64,000 bases of DNA from UBA668 sp041918155 (GCA_041918155.1 JAYRWH010000058.1:1-64000); one strand, 5' to 3'; positions 1 to 8,826 are shown, counted from the first letter of the stretch. Notes: generated from the sequence alone by a model not told the origin. A program made the numbers and translations.

Positions 1-74
1 ACCCGGCTCACGTGTCGCCCGATGTCGTCGAGCAGTTCCGCCGGATGGCCGAGGTCGAGGGCTTCGTGCCCTGA
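1..74 (+). CDS. C-terminal end of an unidentified protein (partial)
   Basis: Reading codons from base 3 gives an open frame of 23 residues that ends with TGA at 72-74; the tail reads VEQFRRMAEVEGFVP. The rest of the gene lies before the window. The fragment is too short to assign a family. The only support is the open frame, the plausible hydrophilic C-terminus and a possible hairpin terminator shortly after the stop. Confidence 0.5.
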   Translation, partial: PAHVSPDVVEQFRRMAEVEGFVP

Positions 75-102
75 GTGAGTCTGGGGTGCCAACGCCAAAT
101 CA

Positions 103-126
103 GGGCGCCGGTTTACCGGCGGGCCC
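103..126 (+). terminator. Possible hairpin terminator after the partial first gene
   Basis: CGCCGGT (106-112) and ACCGGCG (115-121) form a 7-bp stem with a TT loop, and the flanking GGG/CCC can extend it with a small bulge. It lies about 30 bases after the stop of the partial gene. There is no T tract, which is common for GC-rich actinobacterial terminators, so the call is tentative. Confidence 0.4.
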
Positions 127-183
127 TTGGTGTACCAACCAACCCGGTCCATAATCGAACGTGTGTGCGATAGGATCAGGGAC

Positions 184-570
184 ATGGATGACGCACTGGA
201 ACTCCTCGAAGTCGCCGTCAGCGGCGTGGCCATGCGTGCCAGTTCACCTCTCTCGGACGCGGAGCTGCGCACGGGTGTGGTCACCATGCAACGTCATATC
301 GAGCGGTTGAAGATCGTCCACTCGAACCTGGTCAACGAGGCCGACCGCCGGCGCGTGTGGGAAGGCTCCGGGGCGCGCGACATGGCCGACTGGCTGGCGG
401 ACAAGACAAAGACATCGCGTGGCGATGCTGCGTCGCGGGCCCGGCTGGGCGCGGCCTTGCGCGCGGCAGCGTTGCGCAAGGCCGCCGAGAACGGCGACGT
501 GTCCGCCGAGTCGTTGTTCGACGCGGTCACCGGCTCGCAGCACCACGGTGCTGCGGCCGGTACGGGCGCG
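184..570 (+). pseudogene. Truncated DUF222 (13E12-repeat type) protein remnant
   Basis: From ATG 184 the frame encodes about 120 residues typical of the N-terminus of DUF222/13E12 proteins: an opening like ALELLEVAVSG, a segment with QRHIERLKIVHSNLVNEADR, then ARDMADWLADKTKTSRG. Full members run to about 400 residues and usually end in an HNH nuclease domain. Here the similarity stops near 540-570. The frame then stays open to 1860 only because it runs antisense through the aldehyde dehydrogenase gene on the other strand, and the residues after about 570 look like shadow coding. I infer a 5' remnant left by a deletion or recombination event. Whether it is still expressed as a chimera cannot be judged from sequence. 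Confidence 0.65.
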
Positions 571-1977
571 TCACTTGCGAGCGCGGTACTGCACCTGCAA
601 CTCGGTGAAGCCCTCGAGCCCCCATGTGCCGTTCTCTACGCCGACGCCGCTCGTCTTGAACCCACCGAAGGGTTGGCTGGGGGAGAGCGCGACGTGGGCG
701 TTGACCCAGGCCGTGCCGCACTCCAGTTGCTCGGCGATGGCACCGGCGCGGTCGAGGTCGTTCGACCACACCGAACCGCCGAGGCCGAAGTTCGTGCCGT
801 TGGCGCGGGCGATCGCGTCGTCGATGTCGGTGTACTTCAGCACCGGCACGGCCGGGCCGAACTGCTCCTCGTCGACGATCCGCGAGCCTTCGACCGCGCC
901 CACGAGCACGGTGGGCTCGAAGAAGTAGCCGGGGCCCTCGATCGGGCGGCCACCGGTGGCCGCCTTCGCCCCACCGGCGAGCGCCTCGGCGACGAGGCCC
1001 TTCACGCGCTCGAACTGCGGCTTGTTCTGGATCGGGCCGAGCTCGACTCCCTCGTCCATGCCATTGCCGCCCTTGGCCGCGGAGGCGCGGGCGGCGAGGG
1101 CATCGACCACATCGTCGAAGATCGACTCGGGTGCGTACACCCGCTTGATGGCCGAGCAGATCTGACCGGAGTTGTCGAACGCACCCTGGAACAGCTTCTC
1201 GGCGATGGCAGCCGGGTCGACGTCGTCGAGCAGGATCGCCGCGTCGTTGCCGCCGAGCTCGAGCGTGACCCGCTTGAGATCGGGGGCGGCCGAGGCGTAG
1301 ACGTGACGGCCGGTGTTCACCGAGCCGGTGAAGCTGAGCTTGCGCGGTGTGGGGTGCGAGGTCATCCACTTGCCGAGGTCGTCGCCGCCACTCACGACGT
1401 TGAGCACGCCTGCCGGCAGCACGTTGTTGAGCACTTCGGCCATCATCAGGGTGCTGCGCGGCGTGTAGGGCGACGGCTTCAGCACCATCGTGTTGCCGGT
1501 AAGCAGAGCGGGACCAATCTTCCAGGCGGCGAGCACGAGCGGGAAGTTCCAGGGCGTGATCGCGGCGACGACGCCCATCGGGCGGCGCACGACCTCGGCG
1601 TAGGCCCGCTTGTCGTCCTGGATCACCTGGCGCGGGATCTCCAGATCGGCGTAGTAGTTGAACCAGTACCCCATCGCGAAGCACTCCATCTTCGCCGAGG
1701 CGAGGGGCTTGCCCTGCTCGGCGGTGAGCACCGGCCCGATGGTGTCGGCCGCGGCCATCATCGCGCCGGCAGCCGCCCGCAGCGCCTCGCGGCGAGCGGC
1801 TTCGTCCCTGCGCCAGCTGCCGTACGCCGCCGCGGCCGCGGCGAAGGCCTCGTCGAGTAGTTCGGGGGTGCAGTCGGGGGCTTGGGCGTGCACCTGGCCG
1901 GTGGCCGGGTTGACGACGCCGAACGTGCTCGGTGCGTCACGGCGCTCGCCGTTGATGATGAGTGCGACGTCGGTCAT
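571..1977 (-). CDS. NAD(P)-dependent aldehyde dehydrogenase
   Basis: This 468-residue protein is a full-length ALDH-superfamily enzyme that oxidises an aldehyde to the acid in the cytoplasm. The cofactor-site TPWNFP (N144), the general base in LELGG (E240) and the catalytic cysteine in NSGQIC (C274) are all present, as is the C-terminal PFGGFKTSG region. The NSGQIC version of the cysteine motif and overall look recall betaine/aminoaldehyde-type members, but the substrate cannot be fixed. The start is ATG 1977 in MTDVALIINGER, the usual ALDH beginning. It is read convergently with the DUF222 remnant, whose 3' end appears to have been lost where this gene ends. SURF1 lies upstream on the same strand, 69 bases away, with no obvious functional link. 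Confidence 0.93.
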   Translation of the reverse strand: MTDVALIINGERRDAPSTFGVVNPATGQVHAQAPDCTPELLDEAFAAAAAAYGSWRRDEAARREALRAAAGAMMAAADTIGPVLTAEQGKPLASAKMECFAMGYWFNYYADLEIPRQVIQDDKRAYAEVVRRPMGVVAAITPWNFPLVLAAWKIGPALLTGNTMVLKPSPYTPRSTLMMAEVLNNVLPAGVLNVVSGGDDLGKWMTSHPTPRKLSFTGSVNTGRHVYASAAPDLKRVTLELGGNDAAILLDDVDPAAIAEKLFQGAFDNSGQICSAIKRVYAPESIFDDVVDALAARASAAKGGNGMDEGVELGPIQNKPQFERVKGLVAEALAGGAKAATGGRPIEGPGYFFEPTVLVGAVEGSRIVDEEQFGPAVPVLKYTDIDDAIARANGTNFGLGGSVWSNDLDRAGAIAEQLECGTAWVNAHVALSPSQPFGGFKTSGVGVENGTWGLEGFTELQVQYRARK

Positions 1978-2046
1978 GGGTGCTCCTCAGGATGTGCTGA
2001 TCAGGTGTTTAGCAGGCTCGCAACGGGTTCACAACGCCGCGGGGAG

Positions 2047-2814
2047 TCACTCGTCTTCGAGAATCGGGGGCGGTCCCTTGCGCCGCCGCGACGGTATGCC
2101 GGCGCGCTCGCGGGCGCTCTTGCGGATCGCGAGCACCCAGCCGATGGCGACGCAGATCGTGAACGCGAGCCACTGGAGCGCGTAGCTGAGGTGGGGCCCG
2201 TCGTCGAGCGTGGGGTAGGGGATGGCCTGGATACCCGGCTCGCGCTGGAGCCCGGTGTAGGAGAGCACTTCGATGTAGAGCGGCTGCACTCTCTGCTCGA
2301 ATTGCTGCGCGAGCGCGTCGAGGTCGACGCGGCGGATCTCGGTGAGCGTCTGGGTGCCGTCGTCGGCAGGCTCGCCGCCGCTGGGGTGTTGGCTCTTCTT
2401 CAGGAGGCCGGTGAGTTCCAGGTGGCCGGCGGGCGCGGGCGGCACGGGTGTTCCGTTGGGCACGAAGCCGCGGTTGACGATGATGATCGTGCCGTCGTCG
2501 AGCAGCAACGCATCGATGACGTTGCGGCCGGTCTCGCCGTTCTGGGTGACGTTGACCACGAGGAACTCGCGGCCAGGCACGAACTCGCCTGCCGCGTCGG
2601 CCCGGCGGTACTCGGCGTCGTCCGCGGGGAGCGGGAGCAGCTCGGCGAGTGGCGTGCTGTCCGCGTGGATATGTCCCGAGACGCGGTCGTTGAACGCCGT
2701 GCGCTCGTCGAGGCGGCGCAGTTGCCACAGCCCCAGGTTCACCATCGCCACTATGGCGGCGAGGCACAGGAGGTGGAACGCGATCCACTTCGGCCGCAGC
2801 AGGAACCGGTACAT
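2047..2814 (-). CDS. SURF1-family cytochrome oxidase assembly protein
   Basis: This 255-residue protein has the SURF1 layout: an N-terminal membrane segment around residues 9-30 ending in the family motif WQLRRLDER, a large extracytoplasmic loop, and a second membrane segment near residues 210-235. SURF1 proteins assist haem insertion and assembly of aa3-type cytochrome c oxidase. The C-terminal tail is basic and proline-rich and probably faces the cytoplasm. ATG 2814 begins MYRFLLRPKW, typical for actinobacterial members. It stands alone, divergent from the phosphotransferase gene at 2886, and no oxidase genes are nearby. Confidence 0.9.
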   Translation of the reverse strand: MYRFLLRPKWIAFHLLCLAAIVAMVNLGLWQLRRLDERTAFNDRVSGHIHADSTPLAELLPLPADDAEYRRADAAGEFVPGREFLVVNVTQNGETGRNVIDALLLDDGTIIIVNRGFVPNGTPVPPAPAGHLELTGLLKKSQHPSGGEPADDGTQTLTEIRRVDLDALAQQFEQRVQPLYIEVLSYTGLQREPGIQAIPYPTLDDGPHLSYALQWLAFTICVAIGWVLAIRKSARERAGIPSRRRKGPPPILEDE

Positions 2815-2885
2815 GCGGCCCCGACGGTAGCGGGAACGACGCCCCGGTGACGCCGTGGGCTGACGCTAGGGATACGTTCGCCGCC

Positions 2886-3920
2886 ATGACCCCGGAGGCG
2901 ATCACCTCGGAATGGCTGAGTTCGGTCCTCGGTGAGGACGTGCGCATCGCCGGAACCACGCGCATCGGCGACGGGCTGGTGGGGATGAACCTGCGGCTGG
3001 AACTCGATCGTGCAGCGGCGAGCGAGCTGCCGCGAAGCGTCGTCGCCAAGCTGCCGTCGCCCGACCCCACCAGCCGGGCCGCCGGGCTCGCATTGCGCAC
3101 CTACGAGCGCGAAGTGAAGTTCTACGCCGAGATCGCGCCCACCGTCGACATCCGCGTCGCCCACTGCTGGCACGGTGAGTGGCATGAGCGCGAGGGCGAT
3201 TTCGTGCTGCTGCTGGAGGATCTCGCCCCAGCCGAACCCGGCGATCAGATTGCTGGCTGTTCGGCTGACCACGCCCGTGTGGCGGTGCTGGAGTTGGCCC
3301 GCCTGCACGGCCCGCGCTGGGGCGACCCGGCGCTCGCCGCCGTCGAGTTCCTGCAGCGCAGCACGCCCGACGACGGCCTACAGCTCAAGACCTTGTGGGA
3401 CATGTTCGTGCCCGGCTTCCTCCAGACCTACTCGCGTTACCTGGACGGCGAGGGCGTCGCCCTCGTCGAGCGCTTCGGCGCGCAGCTGCCCGAGTGGGTC
3501 GCCGGCCGCACCCTGCCCGACACCGTCACCCATGGCGACTACCGCCTCGACAACCTGATGTTCGCGTCGCCTCGCGGCGGGTGCCCTGTGGCGGCGGTGG
3601 ATTGGCAGACGCCCGGTCACGGGCCGGCGAGCGGCGACGTCAGCTACTTCCTCGGTGCCGGGCCGTCGCCCGAGGTGCGCCGCGAGATCGAGCGAGGCCT
3701 CGTCGACGACTACTGCGCCGCACTCGCCGCGTACGGGGTGGCCGTCGACGGCGGCGAGTTCTGGCACCACTACTGCCGCGACGCCTACTCGGGGATCGTG
3801 ATGACGGTGGTTGCCTCCCAGGTCGTCGGCAAGAGCGACCGCAGCGAGGCCATGTTCGCGGCCATGGCGACGGGCCACGTCCGCCACGCCCTCGACCTCG
3901 CCAGCGAGTCGCTGATCTAG
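2886..3920 (+). CDS. Phosphotransferase-family (APH/choline-kinase fold) protein
   Basis: This 344-residue protein of the aminoglycoside-phosphotransferase/EcK-like kinase fold carries the catalytic HGDYRLDN motif (H216, D218) and the metal-binding D239 in AVDWQTPG. The N-terminal lobe includes VVAKLPSPDP, the ATP-binding lysine region. Such proteins in actinobacteria phosphorylate small hydroxylated molecules and often sit near acyl-CoA genes, but the substrate here is unknown. An in-frame GTG at 2847 would add 13 residues. ATG 2886 is preferred because MTPEAITSEWLS matches the usual family start. It is followed 23 bases later by a DUF4262 gene. Confidence 0.85.
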   Translation: MTPEAITSEWLSSVLGEDVRIAGTTRIGDGLVGMNLRLELDRAAASELPRSVVAKLPSPDPTSRAAGLALRTYEREVKFYAEIAPTVDIRVAHCWHGEWHEREGDFVLLLEDLAPAEPGDQIAGCSADHARVAVLELARLHGPRWGDPALAAVEFLQRSTPDDGLQLKTLWDMFVPGFLQTYSRYLDGEGVALVERFGAQLPEWVAGRTLPDTVTHGDYRLDNLMFASPRGGCPVAAVDWQTPGHGPASGDVSYFLGAGPSPEVRREIERGLVDDYCAALAAYGVAVDGGEFWHHYCRDAYSGIVMTVVASQVVGKSDRSEAMFAAMATGHVRHALDLASESLI

Positions 3921-3943
3921 GTTCGCTGATCTAGGGTCGCCGC

Positions 3944-4426
3944 GTGGAGCTGCCCGATTTCCGCATACCGCACGCCGAGAAGATCGAGTGGATGATCGAG
4001 ACCCATGGGTGGGCACTCGAGGTGGTGGAGGCGCGGCCCGAGGCCGAGCCGCCGGGCGCGGCGTACGCCTACACGATCGGGTTTCCCGAGGCCGTCGGGT
4101 TCCCCGAGGTTCTGCTGTTCGGCCTGACGCCGTCGGCCGCGAACGGTCTGTTCGAGCTGCTCGCCGACCTGCTCCGCGGTGGCACCGAGATTCCGCTCGG
4201 CGCGGAGCTGACCGGACTGTTCGACGGCGATCTGCGCTGCCGCTTCCTGCCGGTCGGAGCCGATGTCGCCGCGCCGCTGATGGCGACCGCCGTGGCGTGG
4301 CGGCGTGGCCAGGCGGCCGACGCGGTGCAGCTGCTGTGGCCGGATCGCAACGGGTTCCTACCCACCGAAGCGGGCTTCGATCGGCGGCTGGTGCTCGCCC
4401 AGCCGGTCGTCGGCTCGATCGCGTGA
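3944..4426 (+). CDS. DUF4262 domain protein
   Basis: This 160-residue soluble protein contains the family hallmark YTIGFPE (residues 43-49) after a short helix, then an alternating alpha/beta domain, with LLWPDRNGF near the end. Function is unknown; DUF4262 proteins are small cytoplasmic proteins scattered through actinobacteria and proteobacteria. The start is GTG 3944, 23 bases after the phosphotransferase stop, so the two may be co-transcribed. It faces the saccharopine-dehydrogenase-like gene with only 10 bases between the stops. Confidence 0.8.
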   Translation: MELPDFRIPHAEKIEWMIETHGWALEVVEARPEAEPPGAAYAYTIGFPEAVGFPEVLLFGLTPSAANGLFELLADLLRGGTEIPLGAELTGLFDGDLRCRFLPVGADVAAPLMATAVAWRRGQAADAVQLLWPDRNGFLPTEAGFDRRLVLAQPVVGSIA

Positions 4427-4436
4427 ACCCCGTGCG

Positions 4437-5651
4437 TCAGCCCCCCGGGCGTTCTTCCATCTGCCATGGCGCGCCGTGCTCGTCGAGGAGCGCGAGGAAA
4501 GGATCGGCGCTGAACGCCTCGGGGCCCTTCACGCCGGTGCCCTTCCATTCGCCAGTGGCCACCATCTCCAGCGCCACCACCGGGTGCACCGCGGTCTGCC
4601 ACACCACGGCCTGATGGCCGTACTCGCGCATCGACCAGTCGTTGTCCACCACCTGGTAGAGGTAGGTGCGGCGGGGGCGGCCGTCGAGGCCGAGGCCGGT
4701 GACGAGCGAGCCGGCACAGGTGCGGCCCATCATCCGGTCACCGAGTTCGGCGGGGTTCGGCAAGATCGCCGCGACCACATCGCGGGGCGACACCTCCACA
4801 CCGCGCACCTTCACCGGCCGCGTGCTGTCGAGGCCGAGCTTGCGCAATGTGTTCAGCACGTCGATGAACTCGTCACCGAGGCCGTACTTGAACGTCACCC
4901 GGCCGACATCGAGCCAGCGCGGCATCAGCAGTACTTCCTCGTGCTCCACGTTCACGCAAGCGAGGGGGCCGATGCCGTCGGGGAACACGAACGTCTCGGG
5001 CTCGCTGAACGGCTCGGTGGTGAACCAGCCGCGGTTGCGCTCGTAGATGATCGGGGGGTTGAGGCACTCCTCGATCGTCGTCCAGATGCTGAACGTGGGG
5101 GCGAAGGCGAAGCCCTGGATGATGAGATCGGCGCCGTCACGCACGCCCACCTCGTCAATGCGCGAGAACAGATGGTCGGCGGCGTAACGGGCGACGACAT
5201 CGCTGAAGCCCGGCTCGACGCCCATGCCCACGAGCGCGAGGAGCTCGCGGTCCTCCCACTGATCGGCGACGGCGAACTGGGCGTCGCCCAGCTTCACGCC
5301 GCACTGGTGGTACGGGTCGGTGGGGTGGGGGGTCGACATGTGCATCGCCATGTCGAGGTAGTGGCACCCCGCCGCGAACGCGGCGTCGAAGATCGGCGGG
5401 TTGAACCGCGGATCGCAGGCGTTGACGATGATGTCGGCGCCCACCGAGCCGATGAGCTCCACCAGATCGAGCTGGTCGGAGGCATCGACGCGTGTAGCGG
5501 CGACTCGCGGCGAGTCGGCGATCGCCTCGGCGCGCGCAGCGCGGGCGGGATCGAGATCGGCGACGACGATCTTCTCGAACACATCGCGGCGCGCCGCGAT
5601 AGAAGCGATCGAGGATCCCACCCCACCGGCGCCGATAACGAGCACACGCAC
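4437..5651 (-). CDS. Saccharopine dehydrogenase-family oxidoreductase
   Basis: This 404-residue protein opens with a dinucleotide fold, VRVLVIGAGGVGSSIA, and continues through NACDPRFNPPI and GMGVEPGFSDV, as in the LYS9/carboxynorspermidine-synthase branch of saccharopine dehydrogenases. Members of this branch form or split a secondary amine between an amino acid or polyamine and an aldehyde or keto acid, using NAD(P)H. The exact substrate is not clear. The frame is open further upstream, but the conserved Rossmann strand starts at GTG 5651, so that start was chosen. The SET-domain gene lies 28 bases upstream on the same strand and may be co-transcribed. Confidence 0.85.
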   Translation of the reverse strand: MRVLVIGAGGVGSSIASIAARRDVFEKIVVADLDPARAARAEAIADSPRVAATRVDASDQLDLVELIGSVGADIIVNACDPRFNPPIFDAAFAAGCHYLDMAMHMSTPHPTDPYHQCGVKLGDAQFAVADQWEDRELLALVGMGVEPGFSDVVARYAADHLFSRIDEVGVRDGADLIIQGFAFAPTFSIWTTIEECLNPPIIYERNRGWFTTEPFSEPETFVFPDGIGPLACVNVEHEEVLLMPRWLDVGRVTFKYGLGDEFIDVLNTLRKLGLDSTRPVKVRGVEVSPRDVVAAILPNPAELGDRMMGRTCAGSLVTGLGLDGRPRRTYLYQVVDNDWSMREYGHQAVVWQTAVHPVVALEMVATGEWKGTGVKGPEAFSADPFLALLDEHGAPWQMEERPGG

Positions 5652-5679
5652 GACCGGGACACTAGCCCGGGCGGCAGTG

Positions 5680-6210
5680 TCAGTAGGCGAAGGCGCGGCG
5701 GCCTGCGCCCGCGGTGGCGAGCGAGGCGATGCGGTTGGCGAGGTAGGGGCTGAAGTGGCCGCGGTAGCGCAGCTGCAACTCGGGCAGCATCCAGTCGTCG
5801 CCGGTGACCTTGTTGCGGCAGGTCCGGGCTCCGCACAGGCACTCGAACTCGTCGTAGTCGCTGCCGTCACTCATCGCGTAGTCGTACGTGAGGTGTTCGC
5901 CGAGCTCGATGTCGCGCAGGGCAATCAGCACGGTGGCGCCGCTCATACCGCAGTTCGGTTCGCACGAGTGATTGATGAAATCGGCCGGTTCGGGTTCGGG
6001 GGCACCGGCGAGGAACAGGTGGTCCTCGATCTGGATGCTGCGCGACTGCTGCCCGACGGGCAAGAGATCGAACTCGTCGCGGGTCATCGCCCGCCCACCG
6101 AACGCGACGATGACTTCGCCGGCGGCGATGGGGTCGACGGCCACCGAGCCGCGACCGGCCGCGCCGAGGTGCACCGGGCGGGCCTTGGGGGAGAGGTAGC
6201 TGACGCTCAT
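5680..6210 (-). CDS. SET domain protein (putative lysine methyltransferase)
   Basis: The 176-residue protein has the SET signatures NHSCEPNC (80-87) and LTYDYA (107-112), followed by a cysteine-rich post-SET-like element CLCGARTC (124-131). SET enzymes methylate protein lysines using S-adenosylmethionine. Bacterial members are mostly of unknown target. The protein is little more than the catalytic domain. ATG 6210 starts MSVSYLSPKARP. It is divergent from the riboswitch-metX unit, which makes the SAM precursor methionine; this adjacency is suggestive only. Confidence 0.85.
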   Translation of the reverse strand: MSVSYLSPKARPVHLGAAGRGSVAVDPIAAGEVIVAFGGRAMTRDEFDLLPVGQQSRSIQIEDHLFLAGAPEPEPADFINHSCEPNCGMSGATVLIALRDIELGEHLTYDYAMSDGSDYDEFECLCGARTCRNKVTGDDWMLPELQLRYRGHFSPYLANRIASLATAGAGRRAFAY

Positions 6211-6365
6211 CGGGTGTCATCCTGGTGCCCCTTCGACCTCCGCGTCCACCTCCTGATGGATCAGCCGAACTGACGTGTGGATCAGTCAGACTGCCCGACC
6301 GATCAGCGAGCTCGGGGAATGCCCGCGCTGGTGCGGCTCGCGGTTGCTAACGTGGCTGCGTCATG

Positions 6366-6466
6366 CATCACGAGTGACACCCGGCTCGCCGGGGGTCCGG
6401 CAACCGGGGTGGAAGCCCCACGGTGCCTACCCGCTTCGGCGGGGATGTGGTCCGGCCCCGCCGGAC
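6366..6466 (+). ncRNA. SAM-clan (SAM-I/SAM-IV type) riboswitch upstream of metX
   Basis: The leader contains the SAM-clan core in order: CACGAGTGAC, a GC helix, CCGGCAACC (about 6398-6406), a small GGGGT/CCCC helix, and CGGTGCCTACCC (6421-6432). ATCAC (6367-6371) can pair with GTGGT (6447-6451) as P1. A strong hairpin, GTCCGGC/GCCGGAC (6450-6466), begins inside the P1 3' strand, so the two structures may exclude each other. Binding of S-adenosylmethionine would lower metX expression. The rest of the 6211-6525 gap holds the SET-gene and metX promoters; nothing else was recognised. Choosing between SAM-I and SAM-IV needs a covariance model. Confidence 0.8.
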
Positions 6467-6525
6467 AAGCCGCTTGCCTCGGTTGCCTGACGGACATACC
6501 GCACGAGCGACCGGAGGAGGATCAC

Positions 6526-7704
6526 ATGGCACTTGCCCGCCCAGGGCGCCCACACCCCGCGACGGGTGCGTGGATGGCCGGCGACCCCGCCGGTTCGCGC
6601 CGGTTCTTCACGTTCCCCCGCCCGATGGCGCTCGACGGGGGCACGACGATGTCCGGTGTGACGATGGCCTACGAGACGTGGGGCCGCCTCGACGCCGACG
6701 CCTCGAACGCCGTACTCGTGTGCCATGCCTGGACCGGCGACAGCCATGTGTCGGGAGCGGCCGAGGAAGGTCATCCGACGCCGGGCTGGTGGGAGGACGT
6801 CGTCGGCTCTGGTCTGGCGATCGACACCGATCGCTGGTTCGTCGTGTGCATCAACGTGCTCGGCGGCTGCCAGGGTTCCACCGGGCCGGCTTCGCCCCAT
6901 CCCGACGACGGCCGCCCGTACGGCAGTCGCTTCCCGGTGGTGACGATCCGCGACATGGTGCGCGCCCAGGCGCGCCTGGCCGACCATCTCGGCATCGGCC
7001 GCTGGCATGCCGTGGTGGGCGGCTCGATGGGCGGGATGCAGGTGATCGAGTGGGCAATCATGTTCCCCGACCGCGTCGGCGGCATCGTGCCGATGGCCAC
7101 GTGCACCCAGGCCACCGCGCAGCAGATCGCGTGGGGCGCCATCGGCCGCCGCGCCGTCCGTCTCGACCCCAAGTGGCGCGGCGGTGACTACTACGACGCC
7201 GCGGACGGGGAGGGCCCCTGGGAGGGGCTCTCCATCGCCCGCATGGTCGCGCAGGTGACGTTCCGCAGCGACAACGTGTTCACCGACCGCTTCGGCCGCG
7301 AGTTGGCCGATGGGGCCACCCAGCAGGACAGCCTCGGCCTGTGGCAGCGCTTCGAGGTGGAGCGCTACCTCGAGTACCACGGCGACAAGCTCGTGCGTCG
7401 TTTCGACGCCAACAGCTACCTCATCATCGGCAAGGCGATGGACCTGCACGACGTGGGTCGCGGGCGCTCGGGCCTCGCCGCGGCGATGGCCCGCGTGAAA
7501 GCGCCGACGCTCGTCCTCGGTATCAGCAGCGACATCCTGTATCCCACCTACCAGCAGCGCCAGATCCGCCAGCTCGTCGCCGCGAACGGCACACCCGCCG
7601 AGTACATCGAGATCGAGTCGCCGCACGGGCACGACGGTTTCCTCATCAACCTCGAAGCAGTCGCGCCCCCGGTGCAGAAGTTCCTGGAGACGCTGGGGCG
7701 GTAA
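6526..7704 (+). CDS. metX: Homoserine O-acetyltransferase
   Basis: This 392-residue alpha/beta-hydrolase-fold acyltransferase activates homoserine as its O-acyl ester in methionine synthesis. The nucleophile is S167 in GGSMGGM, with D336 (SSDILYP) and H369 (GHDGFL) completing the triad. The oxyanion/substrate segment NVLGGCQGSTGP is typical of MetX. The ORF is open well upstream, but ATG 6526 is preceded by GGAGGAGG at 6513-6520, and the upstream part is riboswitch. Acetyl versus succinyl donor choice cannot be settled by eye. No metY or metA partner is nearby. Regulation is probably by the SAM-sensing leader. Confidence 0.94.
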   Translation: MALARPGRPHPATGAWMAGDPAGSRRFFTFPRPMALDGGTTMSGVTMAYETWGRLDADASNAVLVCHAWTGDSHVSGAAEEGHPTPGWWEDVVGSGLAIDTDRWFVVCINVLGGCQGSTGPASPHPDDGRPYGSRFPVVTIRDMVRAQARLADHLGIGRWHAVVGGSMGGMQVIEWAIMFPDRVGGIVPMATCTQATAQQIAWGAIGRRAVRLDPKWRGGDYYDAADGEGPWEGLSIARMVAQVTFRSDNVFTDRFGRELADGATQQDSLGLWQRFEVERYLEYHGDKLVRRFDANSYLIIGKAMDLHDVGRGRSGLAAAMARVKAPTLVLGISSDILYPTYQQRQIRQLVAANGTPAEYIEIESPHGHDGFLINLEAVAPPVQKFLETLGR

Positions 7705-7707
7705 TCC

Positions 7708-8115
7708 TCAGTCCGGCGTGAGCGGCTTACCGGCGAGCGCGCGATCGAGCACGGCCACGCACCGGCTGTTCGCGGGCAGGCGGATGGCGAGGAGCAGGCG
7801 CTCCTTGGAGTCGCCGCGCCGCTCGGCCAGGAACACCTCGCGCTTGCGCGGTGGCTCGGGAACCTTGCCGGTAAGCGTCCAGATGGTCTGTTCGCGGCGC
7901 AGGCCGTTCTTGCGGCTGATGAGCAGCGCGCCGTCGGGGCTGACGGAGATCCGCGTCTCGCGGGTCCGTCCGGGGTGTGTGGGGTTGGAGAGATCCTGGG
8001 TGGTGCACAGGAAGCGGCGGCCGTCCTTGCTCGACCAATGCGGTTCCATGCGATAGGCGAGCCACCACAGGCCGCCCATACCGACGAAGAGGAGCGCGAG
8101 CCACACATAGTCCAC
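7708..8115 (-). CDS. Small membrane-anchored protein of unknown function
   Basis: From GTG 8115 the frame gives 135 residues: one N-terminal membrane segment (YVWLALLFVGMGGLWWLAY), then a basic cytoplasmic domain with alternating strands (RISVSPDGALLISRKNG). The open frame extends to 8634, but upstream of 8115 it only shadows the next gene. I do not recognise a named family. It converges with metX, with 3 bases between the stops. Confidence 0.6.
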   Translation of the reverse strand: MDYVWLALLFVGMGGLWWLAYRMEPHWSSKDGRRFLCTTQDLSNPTHPGRTRETRISVSPDGALLISRKNGLRREQTIWTLTGKVPEPPRKREVFLAERRGDSKERLLLAIRLPANSRCVAVLDRALAGKPLTPD

Positions 8116-8205
8116 GGCCACAGCATGGCCGATGTGACAGGTACCCGCGTCGCCCGATCGACCTGGTGAGTGGGGAACGGGGCTCCGACGTGCGAAACTG
8201 TCGCC

Positions 8206-8802
8206 GTGATCGCCGCCAGTTTCTCCGATCCCAAGAACGCCCGCATCATCTTCTTCGCCGCTGGCGGGTTGGTGGTGCTGGCGATCGCGCTCGTCGTGGC
8301 CACCGTGCTGTGGTGGCGGTCGAGCGGTATCGAGCCGGCCGCGCTGGCGCCACTCGAAGTGATGAGTTCGCGTGGCTGGCTGGAGAGCGACGACGACGAG
8401 CGACGCGAGCGGATCGAGTGCGTGCGCCCCGAGCCCACACTGCAGGTTGGCTCGCCGGAGGCGGGGACGATCGTCGAGCGCGCCGAGCAGATGTCGGGTG
8501 TGTCGGTGATCGCGGCCCCTCGGCCGACGGCGTCCCGATCCGAGGAACCCTTCGAGGGCTTCGACGAGGACCAGGTCGATGACGTAGAGCCGGTGGCACC
8601 CGCCCCCGGCGCTTCGGTTGGCCTGTTCGATCAATTCTCCGACAGCTTTGCCGACGAGGCCGATCCGTGGGCCGACGCCCGCCCATCCGCGCGTCGGGCA
8701 TCGTCGTCCGCGCCGGCCTCCGACGACGATCTGTGGGGGTCAGCGCCCACTGCGACGCGCCGTCCGATCGACCCGTTGTTGAACGACGGCGACTTCTGGT
8801 GA
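8206..8802 (+). CDS. Single-pass membrane protein with acidic low-complexity tail
   Basis: GTG 8206 gives 198 residues: a short N-terminus, one membrane helix (about residues 12-36), then an acidic, Ser/Asp/Pro-rich region (repeated DDD, EEPFEGFDED, ADEADPWADA) ending NDGDFW. No domain was recognised. It is divergent from the small membrane protein at 7708-8115 and is followed 24 bases later by another small gene. The codon pattern is like its neighbours. Function unknown. Confidence 0.6.
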   Translation: MIAASFSDPKNARIIFFAAGGLVVLAIALVVATVLWWRSSGIEPAALAPLEVMSSRGWLESDDDERRERIECVRPEPTLQVGSPEAGTIVERAEQMSGVSVIAAPRPTASRSEEPFEGFDEDQVDDVEPVAPAPGASVGLFDQFSDSFADEADPWADARPSARRASSSAPASDDDLWGSAPTATRRPIDPLLNDGDFW

Positions 8803-8826
8803 CCCCGCGGCGGGTACCCTCGTCGC

